A stretch of DNA of 64,000 bases from an uncultured Clostridia bacterium (GTDB taxonomy: Bacteria; Bacillota; Clostridia; TANB77; CAG-508): assembly GCA_934122085.1 (NCBI GenBank), contig CAKOVS010000002.1:1-64000 (forward strand). Reading direction: 5' to 3'. The translations under genes were made by a program, and so were the position numbers. Below the pieces are notes generated by a model. That model was not told the DNA's origin. It ran no database searches and was given only the letters and a program-made list of their open reading frames with translations. Numbering within the stretch: position 1 is the first letter of the stretch; each line of letters opens with the position of its first letter. Shown one piece after another: positions 8,866 to 17,733 of this stretch.

Positions 8866-8955
8866 TTACTTTTCAAAATTTTTTATGTTATAATAGCGCC
8901 TGCGAGTAGCTAAGATATATAGTGGAAATCCAGCAAATTGGATTTCCACTTTTTT
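8866..8955 (+). ncRNA. Candidate small RNA (about 55 nt) with promoter and terminator
   Basis: An extended -10 box (TGTTATAAT, 8886-8894) with a weak -35 (TTACTT, 8866-8871, 17-base spacing) would start transcription near 8901. The transcript begins in an unusually G+C-rich stretch (GCGCCTGCGAGTAGC) and ends in a perfect 11-bp stem, GTGGAAATCCA (8922-8932) with TGGATTTCCAC (8939-8949), followed by T6. It is convergent with the ABC permease gene, so the hairpin may also end that mRNA, though the minus-strand side has no T-run. No known RNA family is recognised. Confidence 0.5.
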
Positions 8956-10177
8956 AATTATTTTTTTCTTTATACATTTTTACAATATCATTAAAACTCA
9001 TTTTAGTACCATAATTTAAAATAGCATTTGAATAGATTTTTATAGCTATTTTTGCAATTATAATACCTGTTATTAATAAGATTACAATTGAAATTATAAC
9101 ATCTGTTGGCTTAGCAAGTCCCATCATTATTCTAAATGGCATACAAAATGGTGATGAAATTGGAAATATTGATGCAAAAATATTCAACTCACTTGCTGGA
9201 TTCATCATCGTAAAATATGATAAATAAAATCCTATTACTGCAAGGATTGCAACTGGTCCATTTGCAGATTGAATATCTTCTGGCTTACTAACTGTTGAAC
9301 CAGTTAAAGCATATAATAAAGCATATTCAAAATATCCAAATATAAAATAGATTATTGTTATAATTCCTAAATATGGTGTTATTTTTGATACATCTATTAT
9401 TGAATCTAATATATCTGGCTCTAAAAATGTTTTCGCACTAATTAATGCTGTTCCTACTAATAATATCATTTGTAATAGTCCAACAATCCCTATTCCAAGT
9501 GTTTTTCCTAATACAATTGTCTTTGGAGATGTAGATGTTACAAGTGTTTCAATTATTTTTGATGTTTTTTCTGTTGTAATTGAGCTTGATACTTGATATG
9601 CACAAAAATATATTGCATAAAATAACACTAATGAAAGTAACATCATAGCATATACATTTCCACTTGCTTCTTCATCAGTTTGTTCTAATGCAAATTCAAA
9701 ATTTGGAGTAATAGATTTCAATTGTTCTTCTGTTAATCCTAATTTATTAATTTGAATATTTGTATATAATGTGTTTAATGTTGAAATAATATCTTCTGGT
9801 ACTCCTGACATCATTGTTGCACTTTTTACTATATATCTAATTTTTATATTTTCATCTTGTTTTTCAACTATTATTGCAGAATCAATTTCTTCATTTTCTA
9901 TTTTTTCTTTTATTTTTTCATAGTTTTCATTTGAAATCTGAATTTCATATCCTGTATCTAAATCTTTTAAACTTTCAAGTGTTCCTTCAAATACATTTTC
10001 AGAATCAATTATTTCAATTTTATTTACATCTGAATCTTTGTTTAACATTTTCATAAAATTTGGTATGTTAAATCCAACTACTATCATTATCAAAAATATT
10101 ATTGTTGTTATTATAAATGATTTTCTTTGTAGCATATCTTTCATTGTAAACTTTGTTACTATAAATAAATCTTTCAT
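8954..10177 (-). CDS. natB: ABC-2 type exporter permease (NatB-like)
   Basis: About 407 residues from the ATG at 10177; the longer GTG start at 10186 would overlap the upstream gene. One N-terminal membrane helix (about 18-38) is followed by a 140-residue extracytoplasmic region, then about five helices. This is the ABC-2 layout of the Na+-efflux NatB/YhaP group. SSSITTEKTSKIIETLVTSTSPKTIVLGKTLG is the family's cytoplasmic signature region. Its ATPase partner is immediately upstream, and the start directly follows that gene's stop, which indicates translational coupling. The substrate (Na+, drug or peptide) cannot be told from sequence. Confidence 0.85.
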   Translation of the reverse strand: MKDLFIVTKFTMKDMLQRKSFIITTIIFLIMIVVGFNIPNFMKMLNKDSDVNKIEIIDSENVFEGTLESLKDLDTGYEIQISNENYEKIKEKIENEEIDSAIIVEKQDENIKIRYIVKSATMMSGVPEDIISTLNTLYTNIQINKLGLTEEQLKSITPNFEFALEQTDEEASGNVYAMMLLSLVLFYAIYFCAYQVSSSITTEKTSKIIETLVTSTSPKTIVLGKTLGIGIVGLLQMILLVGTALISAKTFLEPDILDSIIDVSKITPYLGIITIIYFIFGYFEYALLYALTGSTVSKPEDIQSANGPVAILAVIGFYLSYFTMMNPASELNIFASIFPISSPFCMPFRIMMGLAKPTDVIISIVILLITGIIIAKIAIKIYSNAILNYGTKMSFNDIVKMYKEKNN

Positions 10178-10178
10178 T

Positions 10179-11069
10179 TTATTCACCCACCTTTTCTATG
10201 AAAATATCATTTAATGTTGGCTTCATTATTTCAAATTTATTTATTGTTATTCCTTTTACCACTAATTCTTTTAATAATTCATGCACTTTTTGTTCATCAG
10301 ATATTTTTATTGTATAACTATAATTTTTTACATTTTCAATTTCAAATCCTAATTTTTTAATATCTGCCTCTATATTTTCATTTGTTTCGATTTGAACTCT
10401 GTTTGCTGGATATGTGTCTTTTATTTCTTTCAAATTACCTTTTAATACTGTTTTTCCTTTATTTAAAATTAATATATCTGAACAAAATTCCTCAATTGTA
10501 GACATTTGATGTGCTGACATTATTATATATTTTCCTTCTTTTACTAAATTAATTATAATATTTTTTAGTAATTCTGTATTTACTGGATCTAATCCACTAA
10601 ATGGTTCATCTAATACTAATAATTCTGGATTATGTATCACTGCTGTCATAAATTGAATTTTTTGTTGATTTCCTTTTGACAATTTTTCTGCTGTTTTATC
10701 TAAATATTCTTCCACTCTTAATTTTTTAGCCCAATTTTTTATTGCTTCATCTGCTTCTTCTTTTTTCATTCCTTTTAATTCAGCAAAATACATTAATTGA
10801 TTATATATTTTTGTCTTTGGATAAACTCCTCTTTCTTCTGGCAAATAGCCAAAGTTAACAGACTTTCTATCTACTACTTTCCCATTCCAAGTTATCTCAC
10901 CACTATCTTTTTTTATTATTCCTAATAACATTCTTATTGTGGTTGTTTTTCCTGCTCCATTTGTTCCTAATAAGCCAAATACTCCTGGCTTATTTAGTTC
11001 AAATGAGATTTTATCTACTGCTCTTTTTCCCACAAATGTTTTAGAAACATCTTTTAAAACTAATCCCAT
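10179..11069 (-). CDS. natA: ABC transporter ATP-binding protein (NatA-like)
   Basis: This 296-residue ATPase has Walker A GTNGAGKTT near residue 36, signature LSKGNQQKIQ, Walker B LLVLDEPFSGLD and the switch histidine in SAHQM. A C-terminal extension of about 90 residues (from about 205) is typical of the NatA/YhaQ group, which has a DUF4162-like tail. It energises the permease encoded directly downstream. AGAAAGGAAAAATAAG precedes the ATG. No regulator gene is adjacent. Confidence 0.88.
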   Translation of the reverse strand: MGLVLKDVSKTFVGKRAVDKISFELNKPGVFGLLGTNGAGKTTTIRMLLGIIKKDSGEITWNGKVVDRKSVNFGYLPEERGVYPKTKIYNQLMYFAELKGMKKEEADEAIKNWAKKLRVEEYLDKTAEKLSKGNQQKIQFMTAVIHNPELLVLDEPFSGLDPVNTELLKNIIINLVKEGKYIIMSAHQMSTIEEFCSDILILNKGKTVLKGNLKEIKDTYPANRVQIETNENIEADIKKLGFEIENVKNYSYTIKISDEQKVHELLKELVVKGITINKFEIMKPTLNDIFIEKVGE

Positions 11070-11174
11070 CTTATTTTTCCTTTCTTCTAATTGATGTTTT
11101 TATTATATCATATTTTTAATTTTTTCCTATTGTTTTAGTATAAATGGTCGTTTTGGAATGATAATATGTATAAT

Positions 11175-11909
11175 TTAAAACATTATATTATCTCCATTCT
11201 TCTTCAGCCAATTATCTATTTCTCTATAATTTGAAATATATTTTTCAACTAAATTATAAAAATCATCATTATGGTATTTATACTTCATATGACATAATTC
11301 ATGAACTATAATAGCGTCAACTACAAATTCTGGTAACATTATCAACCTTGAAGAAAAATATAAATTTTTTTTACTTGGCATACAGCTTCCATATCTTGTA
11401 ATTGCATCTCTTATTTTTACTTCATTATAATTAAATCCTGTAATTTTACTCCAATATGGCAATCTTTTAGAAACCAACACTTCTGTATTATTTTTAAATA
11501 TTTTTTTTATAATTTTATCTACTGACTTTTTTATGATCTCTTGTTCAACATCTTGTGGTACACTTACGAAAAATTTTTCACTTTTTTCATCAATTTTTAT
11601 ATTCACTTCTAATTTTTTTGTATATTCTCTAATAATATTAAAACTTTTTCCTTTATAAAAAATTTTTTCACCGTTTTCCCATTGTTTTATAGACTTTATT
11701 TCAGATGCTATTATTTTTTTATATTTTTCATATAAATTATATTCTTCTGATTTTAAAATCTCCATCATTCTTGTATTTGATAGTCTTGTTGGCTTAGTTA
11801 TATTTAAAACATTTCCTTTAAAATATATTTTAATTGATTTTGAAGTTTTGTAATTTTTTATATTTATTGGTATCTCTATATCTTTTATTTTTATATATTT
11901 TTGAGTCAT
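11175..11909 (-). CDS. YgjP-like zinc metallopeptidase (DUF45/M48-related)
   Basis: This 244-residue protein ends in the hallmark of the YgjP/WLM-like family: IVHELCHMKYKYHN, giving an HExxH zinc site with a downstream H, plus the preceding YGSCMPSKKNLYFSSRLIMLPEF block (about residues 168-190). The N-terminal 130 residues form the family's beta-rich region. YgjP proteins are predicted metal-dependent hydrolases with unclear substrates. It follows the 11918-12622 gene by eight bases, so the two are probably co-transcribed. Confidence 0.85.
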   Translation of the reverse strand: MTQKYIKIKDIEIPINIKNYKTSKSIKIYFKGNVLNITKPTRLSNTRMMEILKSEEYNLYEKYKKIIASEIKSIKQWENGEKIFYKGKSFNIIREYTKKLEVNIKIDEKSEKFFVSVPQDVEQEIIKKSVDKIIKKIFKNNTEVLVSKRLPYWSKITGFNYNEVKIRDAITRYGSCMPSKKNLYFSSRLIMLPEFVVDAIIVHELCHMKYKYHNDDFYNLVEKYISNYREIDNWLKKNGDNIMF

Positions 11910-11917
11910 CTTTTCTC

Positions 11918-12622
11918 CTATTCTGTTTCAATTATTCCTCCATAGTCTATTACATCTAATCCTTTAAATTCTATTATTTCTAGATTTCTTTCCTGTATAA
12001 AATTTCTTATCTTATTTTGATAATCTATTTTTGTTAAGTCTCCAAAAATAACTATTTTATTATCAATCTTAGATATACATCCTCCAATAAAACCCACTTT
12101 ATCACTGTAATTATTTCCATTTAATAATTTGATATCTAATTTTTCGTTTAAATATAATGTTTGAATTCCATGTTTTTGTAATATTTTATTTAACCCTTTG
12201 TCTGTTACAATTGCAGTTTTTTCGTCAATTACAGCAATTGAACAATTAGTATATCCTTGTGTTGTATTTATTAATTCAAAATTTTCACAAATTAATTTCT
12301 GTTTTAAAATTTCATCTGTATATTTTAAATTATGTATTGCTTTTTTTCCAATTACACAAACATTATATTTTATATCTGCTGGATATGGAATTAATATTTT
12401 TTCTTTTCCGTAAACAAGATTTGAGATATTTTTTAGTTTTTGCGTTGGCTCTACTATAATTTCATTTCCAACTTTACATGCCCAAATATCTACATGTGAT
12501 GATATTTCAGGATATACATCTGTATTGGTCTGAACTTCAACGATTTCATATCCCATATCTTTAAATTTTTGTTTTTCTATTATTCTCATTCTATTATCAA
12601 TAATTACTTTTTTGTTTGCCAT
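11918..12622 (-). CDS. Unknown conserved protein, possible guanidino-modifying-enzyme-like fold
   Basis: This 234-residue soluble protein has GYTNCSIAVIDEKTAIVTDKGL (about 140-160), DKVGFIGGCISKID and a C-terminal LDVIDYGGIIE. The pattern of short beta-rich repeats with a conserved C-S-I, G-G-C and D-x-G-G-I weakly recalls GME-fold (arginine deiminase-like) domains, but no complete catalytic set is evident. It lies between RbgA and the YgjP-like peptidase, with short gaps (25 and 8 bases), so probably in one operon. Function unknown. Confidence 0.6.
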   Translation of the reverse strand: MANKKVIIDNRMRIIEKQKFKDMGYEIVEVQTNTDVYPEISSHVDIWACKVGNEIIVEPTQKLKNISNLVYGKEKILIPYPADIKYNVCVIGKKAIHNLKYTDEILKQKLICENFELINTTQGYTNCSIAVIDEKTAIVTDKGLNKILQKHGIQTLYLNEKLDIKLLNGNNYSDKVGFIGGCISKIDNKIVIFGDLTKIDYQNKIRNFIQERNLEIIEFKGLDVIDYGGIIETE

Positions 12623-12647
12623 TTATTATAAAATACTCCCCTATTAG

Positions 12648-13601
12648 TTATTCCGGAATTTCTAATGTTATTTTTCCTAGTTTTCCACTTCTAAAGTCAT
12701 CAAGTATAAGTTTTGCTGTTCTTTCATCATCTACATTTCCACCAAGTATTGCTCCTCTTCTTCTTCCTATTAGTTGCATTATTTCATAAATATTCTCATT
12801 TTCTGCTTGATCTTGTTGTAAAATTTCATCGACTTTTTTCTCTTCTAAAGAATATCTTTGCAATAAATTTTCCTTATAATTTTCTAACATAAATTTAGTT
12901 AGTGTATAGGCAACTTCTACTAAATCTAATATATCATCTTTTATTGTTCCTGTTGTTGCTAAATTCATTGCTACTTTTTGACTTTCAAATTTTGGCCATA
13001 GCACACCTGGAGTATCTAATAATTCTATTTTTTCATTTATTCGTATCCATTGTTTTTGCTTTGTTACACCTGGTTTATTTCCTACCTCTGCTGATGTTTT
13101 CTTTGATATTCTATTTATAAATGATGATTTTCCTACATTTGGAATTCCAACAATCATTACTCTTATTTTTCTTCCAATACGGCCTTTATCAGCCATTTTT
13201 TGCATATCTTCTTCCATTATTTTTTGAATTTGCCTTGTTGTTTCATTTATTCCTTTACCTGTTAATGAATCTGCTAATACTATTTTTTGACCTTTTTTAT
13301 TAAAATATTCTATCCATTTTTCTGTTTTTACTTTATCTGACAAATCACATTTGTTTAACACTATTACCTTTTTCTTATTTTGTGTTATTTGCCTTATATC
13401 TGGGTTCTGACTAGAATTTGGTATACGTGCATCAAGTATTTCTACTACTACATCTACCATTTTTAAATCTTCTGTTATTTGCCTTCTTGTTTTTGCCATA
13501 TGGCCCGGGAACCAGTTGATATTCATTTGATTTTGTGTTTCTTTTTTATTTTCACTATTTTTCATTTCTTGTCTTTTTTTCCTTTTTTGATACATATCCA
13601 T
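12648..13601 (-). CDS. rbgA: Ribosome biogenesis GTPase RbgA/YlqF
   Basis: This 317-residue, circularly permuted GTPase shows NWFPGHMAKTRRQI (the family opening), then G4 NKCDL, G1 GIPNVGKSS and G3 DTPG in the permuted order G4-G1-G3. RbgA promotes a late step of 50S subunit assembly. There is an N-terminal extension of about 25 charged residues (MDMYQKRKKRQEM...) before the usual opening, and AAGGAAG lies suitably before this start. Downstream genes follow closely. Confidence 0.93.
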   Translation of the reverse strand: MDMYQKRKKRQEMKNSENKKETQNQMNINWFPGHMAKTRRQITEDLKMVDVVVEILDARIPNSSQNPDIRQITQNKKKVIVLNKCDLSDKVKTEKWIEYFNKKGQKIVLADSLTGKGINETTRQIQKIMEEDMQKMADKGRIGRKIRVMIVGIPNVGKSSFINRISKKTSAEVGNKPGVTKQKQWIRINEKIELLDTPGVLWPKFESQKVAMNLATTGTIKDDILDLVEVAYTLTKFMLENYKENLLQRYSLEEKKVDEILQQDQAENENIYEIMQLIGRRRGAILGGNVDDERTAKLILDDFRSGKLGKITLEIPE

Positions 13602-13614
13602 TTAAAGCACTTCC

Positions 13615-14619
13615 TTATTCATTATCATTATTTTCATTTAAATATTTATTATAAAATTCATCCATTGAAGAAATGTATTTTTGATCTTGTATAACTCTAA
13701 ATTTTTCATATTCTTTTTCAGCTTTTTCTACTGCTTCTTTATGAGATATACTGCCACTATTATTTAACACTTCTTTTCTTCTAAACTTTAATAAATCATC
13801 AGTTGCATTTATCCAATCATTCATTGTCATAACATGTCTTTGTTTGGCTTCATCTTCAGCAAATACTAAAAACATATTTGTTAAATCTTTTAAATTATTC
13901 ATTTCTTCTTCATTTAAATAATTCTTTGCAATAATTACATCATATTTATATATTAAACCATCCGGAGAATTTTTCCAAGTTGTTAATCCCATATGCTCTT
14001 TTTTTGAATTAGCCCTTTTAAAAATAAGTTCTGCAGCAGTATGTCCACTTATAGCATAATGCAACTTATTTTGAACTATTTTAAAGAAAGTATAGGCTTC
14101 TTCTGACTTAGGATTGTAATCCGTTGCTGTTGCAATAAATAAATCAGTGATTTTTTGGTATGCCATTCTTTCGCTAACTCTAATTGTTTTGATACGTTCT
14201 AATAATTCATCAAAATATTTTGTATCATATTTATTTCCATTTATAAAACGTTCATCATTTAAAGCAAATCCCTTAGTCATATATTCTTTTAGTATTTTTG
14301 TAGCCCATATTCTAAATTCTGTTGCTTTTTTCGAATTAATTCTATAACCCACAGCAATTATAGCATCTAAACTATAAATAGTTGTGTTATAGCTTTTTCT
14401 GTCATCAGCAGTTAACGAGCATTTCTCGGTAACTGCTTTTTTATCTAACTCATTATCTTCAAATATATGTTTCAAGTGTAAACTTATATTATCTGTAGAA
14501 CATTCAAAAACTTTTGACATTCCTTTTTGTGATAACCATAACGTTTCATCTTTATAAATAGCATCTACTATGATATTTCCTTCACTATTTTTATATATAA
14601 TTAATTTATTATCTTCCAT
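13615..14619 (-). CDS. RhuM-family protein
   Basis: About 334 residues; ATG at 14619 after AAGGAGAG is preferred over the TTG one codon earlier. The N-half fits the RhuM domain: LIIYKNSEGN, LWLSQKGMSKVFECSTDNISLHLKHIFEDNEL (a helix-turn-helix-like DNA-binding part), TTIYSLDAIIAVGYRINSKKATEFRIWATKIL. The C-half contains a Fic/DOC-like region, including SGHTAAELIFKRA. RhuM genes are common passengers on islands and in phages, and their role is not established. Here it sits just upstream of rbgA, an unusual place, suggesting an acquired gene. It has 13 bases to rbgA's stop on the opposite flank of the operon order, so the two are separate units or loosely coupled. Confidence 0.8.
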   Translation of the reverse strand: MEDNKLIIYKNSEGNIIVDAIYKDETLWLSQKGMSKVFECSTDNISLHLKHIFEDNELDKKAVTEKCSLTADDRKSYNTTIYSLDAIIAVGYRINSKKATEFRIWATKILKEYMTKGFALNDERFINGNKYDTKYFDELLERIKTIRVSERMAYQKITDLFIATATDYNPKSEEAYTFFKIVQNKLHYAISGHTAAELIFKRANSKKEHMGLTTWKNSPDGLIYKYDVIIAKNYLNEEEMNNLKDLTNMFLVFAEDEAKQRHVMTMNDWINATDDLLKFRRKEVLNNSGSISHKEAVEKAEKEYEKFRVIQDQKYISSMDEFYNKYLNENNDNE

Positions 14620-14713
14620 CAATACTCTCCTTTCCTTTAGTTTTTCATATTATAAAACGTTCATCTTTTAATGCAAAATTATATCATACATTTTAATTTT
14701 TGGAAATAGTTTA

Positions 14714-14760
14714 TGTAGCTTTTATATACTAGAATGTTCAGAAAACTTTCCTACTATATA
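14714..14760 (-). repeat. Dispersed structured repeat, family A, partial copy
   Basis: Matches only the hairpin end of the family A elements: on the plus strand TGTAGCTTTTATATACTAG followed by a degraded right arm (CTTTCCTACTATATA). It lies downstream of the terminator at 14761-14798. Confidence 0.6.
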
Positions 14761-14798
14761 AAAAAGAATTAATTGCCTATATGCAATAAATTCTTTTT
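14761..14798 (-). terminator. Terminator after the 14803-15288 membrane protein gene
   Basis: AAAAAGAATTAATTGC pairs with GCAATAAATTCTTTTT around a CTATAT loop, with one bulge. It begins just after the stop codon at 14803. Confidence 0.75.
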
Positions 14799-14802
14799 AT
14801 TA

Positions 14803-15288
14803 TTAATAATATTTATACTCATTTTTATCTTCTCTTGAATCTCTTTTTTTCAATTCTTCATCATAATTTTTATTATTAAAATACCAATCTGTTTTCTTAT
14901 CTTTTGGATGTGCTTTTCTATTTTTATCTAAAAGAATATCAAATAAACAGAAAAATGCTAGTAATACTGCCATTAAATCACAAATCAAATTTGCACTTAA
15001 CTCCATACTTAACGTTACACCATTTGCAAGTGATACTAATGAAGTAAATAAGTGTTGTCCATAATACATTCCATATATCAAGAAATATGCAAGTCCTCCA
15101 ACTATATTCCTTTTTACTACTAATAATATACATATAAATGTAATAAAAGATATTATTATTTCAGTTGTTAAATTATATGATATTATTCCTATTAATTCAA
15201 TCGAAAATTGTGTACATACTGCAACTATAGCTCTAAATATCCAAAACATTACCATAAATATTACTATTAACAATGTTCCAAAACTCAT
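14803..15288 (-). CDS. Unknown membrane protein with charged tail
   Basis: This 161-residue protein has about four hydrophobic segments in the first 120 residues and a hydrophilic tail rich in K, D, E and Y (KKTDWYFNNKNYDEELKKRD). I recognise no family. It has its own terminator, and a family A repeat forms its upstream region. It looks like a single-gene unit. Confidence 0.6.
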   Translation of the reverse strand: MSFGTLLIVIFMVMFWIFRAIVAVCTQFSIELIGIISYNLTTEIIISFITFICILLVVKRNIVGGLAYFLIYGMYYGQHLFTSLVSLANGVTLSMELSANLICDLMAVLLAFFCLFDILLDKNRKAHPKDKKTDWYFNNKNYDEELKKRDSREDKNEYKYY

Positions 15289-15315
15289 ATTTGTTTTTCC
15301 TTCTTTCTCTCGTAT

Positions 15316-15444
15316 AGAACAAAGCGACGCAGTCGCCCTTTGTTCTCGCCCGATTTGAGTTTTCGACTAAAAGGAGAAAATCTCAAAGGGCTAGCGATTG
15401 TAGCTTTTATATACTAGGAAGTTCAGATAACTTCCTAGTATATA
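15316..15444 (-). repeat. Dispersed structured repeat, family A copy 1
   Basis: A composite of three hairpins. AGAACAAAG...CTTTGTTCT lies at 15316-15345. TTTGAG...CTCAAA lies around 15354-15388, followed by the invariant GGGCTAGCGATTGTAGC. TATACTAGGAAGTT...AACTTCCTAGTATA lies at 15410-15444. The last stem lies downstream of the 15494-15793 gene and could end its transcript. A second full copy is at 37586-37724. Confidence 0.8.
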
Positions 15445-15493
15445 ATAAAAGTTGGTATGTAGAAAAAATTTTTCTTATACCAACTTATCTTTT

Positions 15494-15793
15494 TTAGTCT
15501 TCATCTACAAAATTAAATTCATCTTTATACTTTTCTTTAAATATTTCAAATACTTTATTTAATATTTCTTCATCTTCAACACCTACATAAGATTCTTCAT
15601 CTGAATCTTCATCAGTATCTTCTAGTTTTAGTATAACTACTTCTCCATCTTCTTCTTCTCCTTCTTCTGCAACTGGTAGTAATACTACATATTCTTCATC
15701 ATCTAGTTCAACTAAATCTAAAAATTCAAATTTTACCTCTTTTCCATTTTCGTCATTTAATACTATTATATTATCTATTTCTTCATTTTCCAT
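15494..15793 (-). CDS. DUF1292 family acidic protein (YrzB-like)
   Basis: This 99-residue, highly acidic protein has DENGKEVKFEFLDLVELDDEEYVVLLPV, the DUF1292/YrzB signature. It is the last gene of the conserved IreB-RuvX-DUF1292 cluster of Firmicutes. The family has no assigned activity. Here it ends a six-gene operon starting near 20541, with the family A repeat as a likely terminator. Confidence 0.88.
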   Translation of the reverse strand: MENEEIDNIIVLNDENGKEVKFEFLDLVELDDEEYVVLLPVAEEGEEEDGEVVILKLEDTDEDSDEESYVGVEDEEILNKVFEIFKEKYKDEFNFVDED

Positions 15794-15832
15794 TTTTTTA
15801 TCATTCCTTTCTAAATAATTTATTTTATAACT

Positions 15833-16270
15833 TTAATTACTGCTTTTGTTAAAATTTAATTTATTTAAATATGTTTCTAGAATATATACTGCAGATATAG
15901 TATCTACTATATTCTTCTTTTTATACTTATTAACATCTAACAAATTCATCGTTTTGTGTGCTGCAACTGTTGTTAATCTTTCATCAATTGTTTCGATTTT
16001 TAACATATTATATTTACATTTTAATTTATGAATAAACTTATCTGTTATTTCTGTTCTTTCAGATTCTGTTCCATTCATATTTATAGGTCTTCCTATAACA
16101 ATTGTATCAACTTCGTAATTAGAAAAAATTTCATCAAGTTTTTTTAATATAACCTTGTCTGAACCATTATTATATATTGTTTCTAATCCTTGTGCAGTTA
16201 TATTTAAAGCATCAGTTATTGAAATTCCTGTTCTTGCATCACCATAGTCAATTCCTAAAATTCTTTTCAT
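15833..16270 (-). CDS. ruvX: Holliday junction resolvase-like RuvX/YqgF
   Basis: The start is placed at the ATG at 16270 (MKRILGIDYGDARTGI), with GAAAGGAAA upstream; a start at 16291 would add seven residues. About 145 residues with an RNase H-like fold: catalytic-type D in GIDYGDARTG, VIGRPINMNGTES in the middle and ETIDERLTTVAA. RuvX/YqgF acts on nucleic acid and in some bacteria matures 16S rRNA. It lies between IreB (3-25 bases) and DUF1292, the standard order. Confidence 0.9.
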   Translation of the reverse strand: MKRILGIDYGDARTGISITDALNITAQGLETIYNNGSDKVILKKLDEIFSNYEVDTIVIGRPINMNGTESERTEITDKFIHKLKCKYNMLKIETIDERLTTVAAHKTMNLLDVNKYKKKNIVDTISAVYILETYLNKLNFNKSSN

Positions 16271-16294
16271 AAGATGTTTTCCTTTCAACATATT

Positions 16295-16549
16295 TTAGTC
16301 TTCTAAATCAATAAAATTTCTTACCATTTTTTCTAGTAATTCGTCTCTTTCAATAGTTCTTATTTTATTTCTTGCATTATTATGGCTTGTTATATATGTT
16401 GGATCCCCTGATAATATATATCCTACAATTTGATTTATAGGGTTATATCCTTTTTCGACTAGTGCTTCATATACTTCTTTTAAAGTTTCTTTAGCTTTTT
16501 CATTTTTTTCCTTTTCAAAATTGAAGCTCATTGTTTTATCAAAATCCAT
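16295..16549 (-). CDS. ireB: IreB family regulatory phosphoprotein (UPF0297)
   Basis: The start at 16549 (MDFDKTMSFNF) matches the family and has AAAGGATGG upstream; the longer start at 16570 is unlikely. The 84-residue protein has YEALVEKGYNPINQIVGYILSGDPTYI and the ARNKIRTIERDELLE tail, both diagnostic. In Enterococcus faecalis IreB is a substrate of the PASTA kinase IreK and tunes cephalosporin tolerance. Usually this gene leads its cluster; here it follows three unusual genes. Confidence 0.92.
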   Translation of the reverse strand: MDFDKTMSFNFEKEKNEKAKETLKEVYEALVEKGYNPINQIVGYILSGDPTYITSHNNARNKIRTIERDELLEKMVRNFIDLED

Positions 16550-16579
16550 TACTTTGCCCATCCTTTTCATAAAATAATT

Positions 16580-17713
16580 TTAAATTGATGTTATACTATT
16601 TTCATTTTTATCACAACTGTCTAAATATTGTTCTAACTTCTTTAATACTTCTTCCATTCCTGTACCTTTATAATATGTTGTCACAACAAAATTTAGTTTT
16701 GCATTAACTTTTTGTGTTTTTATTTTTTTAGTATTAACATTTTTCTTAGAATTATCTTCTAATTCTAACTCTTGGAAATTTTCTTCAAGAGTTATATTTA
16801 TTGCTTCTGCATTTGTTTTTATGTTTGTTATAAAATCTATTACAGAATCTGTTGCAACACCAGAAAATACAATTACAAATTTTGGTCCCATATATCTTAC
16901 AAATATGTACTCACTTGATATATTTTTTTGAATATATTTACTAATATCTATAATAACTTGATTTCCCATTTTTCTTGAATACTTATCATTTATTTCTTCA
17001 ATATTAGCTATTCTAAACATACATACTGCTGACGTTGTATATTGATCTATTGTCTTTTTTCCTTCTCCATATAAGTATTCCTCTGAATATAGTCCTGTAA
17101 ATAAATCTTTTCTTACTATTGCTTCTAATGTTCTTTGATGTACTACTGTTTTTAAAACTGATACAATATTATCTTTTACTATTTCAAATATTGTTGTATC
17201 AATATTATCAAAATCATGTGCAACTCCACTTTCTATAATCCAATACCCAATGTATACATTGTCCTCATAAATTGGAAAGAAGATTGCAGATTTTGCTCTC
17301 GCAAATTCCATTGTTTGATATGGCAATTTTTCATTATCATTATTAATTGTTATATATTTAGGTGTTGCAGTTGCTATACTATCTTTAAATATAGGCACGT
17401 CTTGTAAGTTTCTTAAAGTTTCCCAATGTTTTTTATCAACATTTGTTGCTTTTATTTGGTATTCTGCACCATCAAAAACAACAATAGTTGAATATTTAAT
17501 TTCATATTTTTCAATCAATATATCATTTATTTTCTTAATTTTTTCGTCAACAGAAGATGTTTCTCCTATTGTATTCAAAAAATCTTGTAGTACTCTTAAA
17601 TTATTAGCCTGTCTTTGTAAGCTATTAAATTCTTGTATTTTACGATGTATTTGAACATTATAAATTAGTAATCCAATAACAATTGCTACTAATATTCCTA
17701 CAATTATAAACAT
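16580..17713 (-). CDS. Membrane-anchored GAF protein with degenerate GGDEF domain
   Basis: This 377-residue protein has one N-terminal membrane helix (about 2-18), a short coiled coil, a GAF domain at about 60-195, and a GGDEF-like domain at about 205-355 (DLFTGLYSEEYLY, ANIEEINDKYSRKMGNQVI). The catalytic GGDEF signature is replaced by YMGPKF, so diguanylate cyclase activity is not expected; it may bind a nucleotide or partner. It starts 20 bases after the CpaE-like gene and ends nine to thirty bases before ireB, so it is co-transcribed with both. Confidence 0.75.
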   Translation of the reverse strand: MFIIVGILVAIVIGLLIYNVQIHRKIQEFNSLQRQANNLRVLQDFLNTIGETSSVDEKIKKINDILIEKYEIKYSTIVVFDGAEYQIKATNVDKKHWETLRNLQDVPIFKDSIATATPKYITINNDNEKLPYQTMEFARAKSAIFFPIYEDNVYIGYWIIESGVAHDFDNIDTTIFEIVKDNIVSVLKTVVHQRTLEAIVRKDLFTGLYSEEYLYGEGKKTIDQYTTSAVCMFRIANIEEINDKYSRKMGNQVIIDISKYIQKNISSEYIFVRYMGPKFVIVFSGVATDSVIDFITNIKTNAEAINITLEENFQELELEDNSKKNVNTKKIKTQKVNAKLNFVVTTYYKGTGMEEVLKKLEQYLDSCDKNENSITSI

Positions 17714-17733
17714 TTATTATTTTCCCTCCAATA

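Noticed and set aside
16580..17713. Active diguanylate cyclase
   Set aside because: The GGDEF signature is YMGPKF, lacking the catalytic acidic residues, so c-di-GMP synthesis is not expected.
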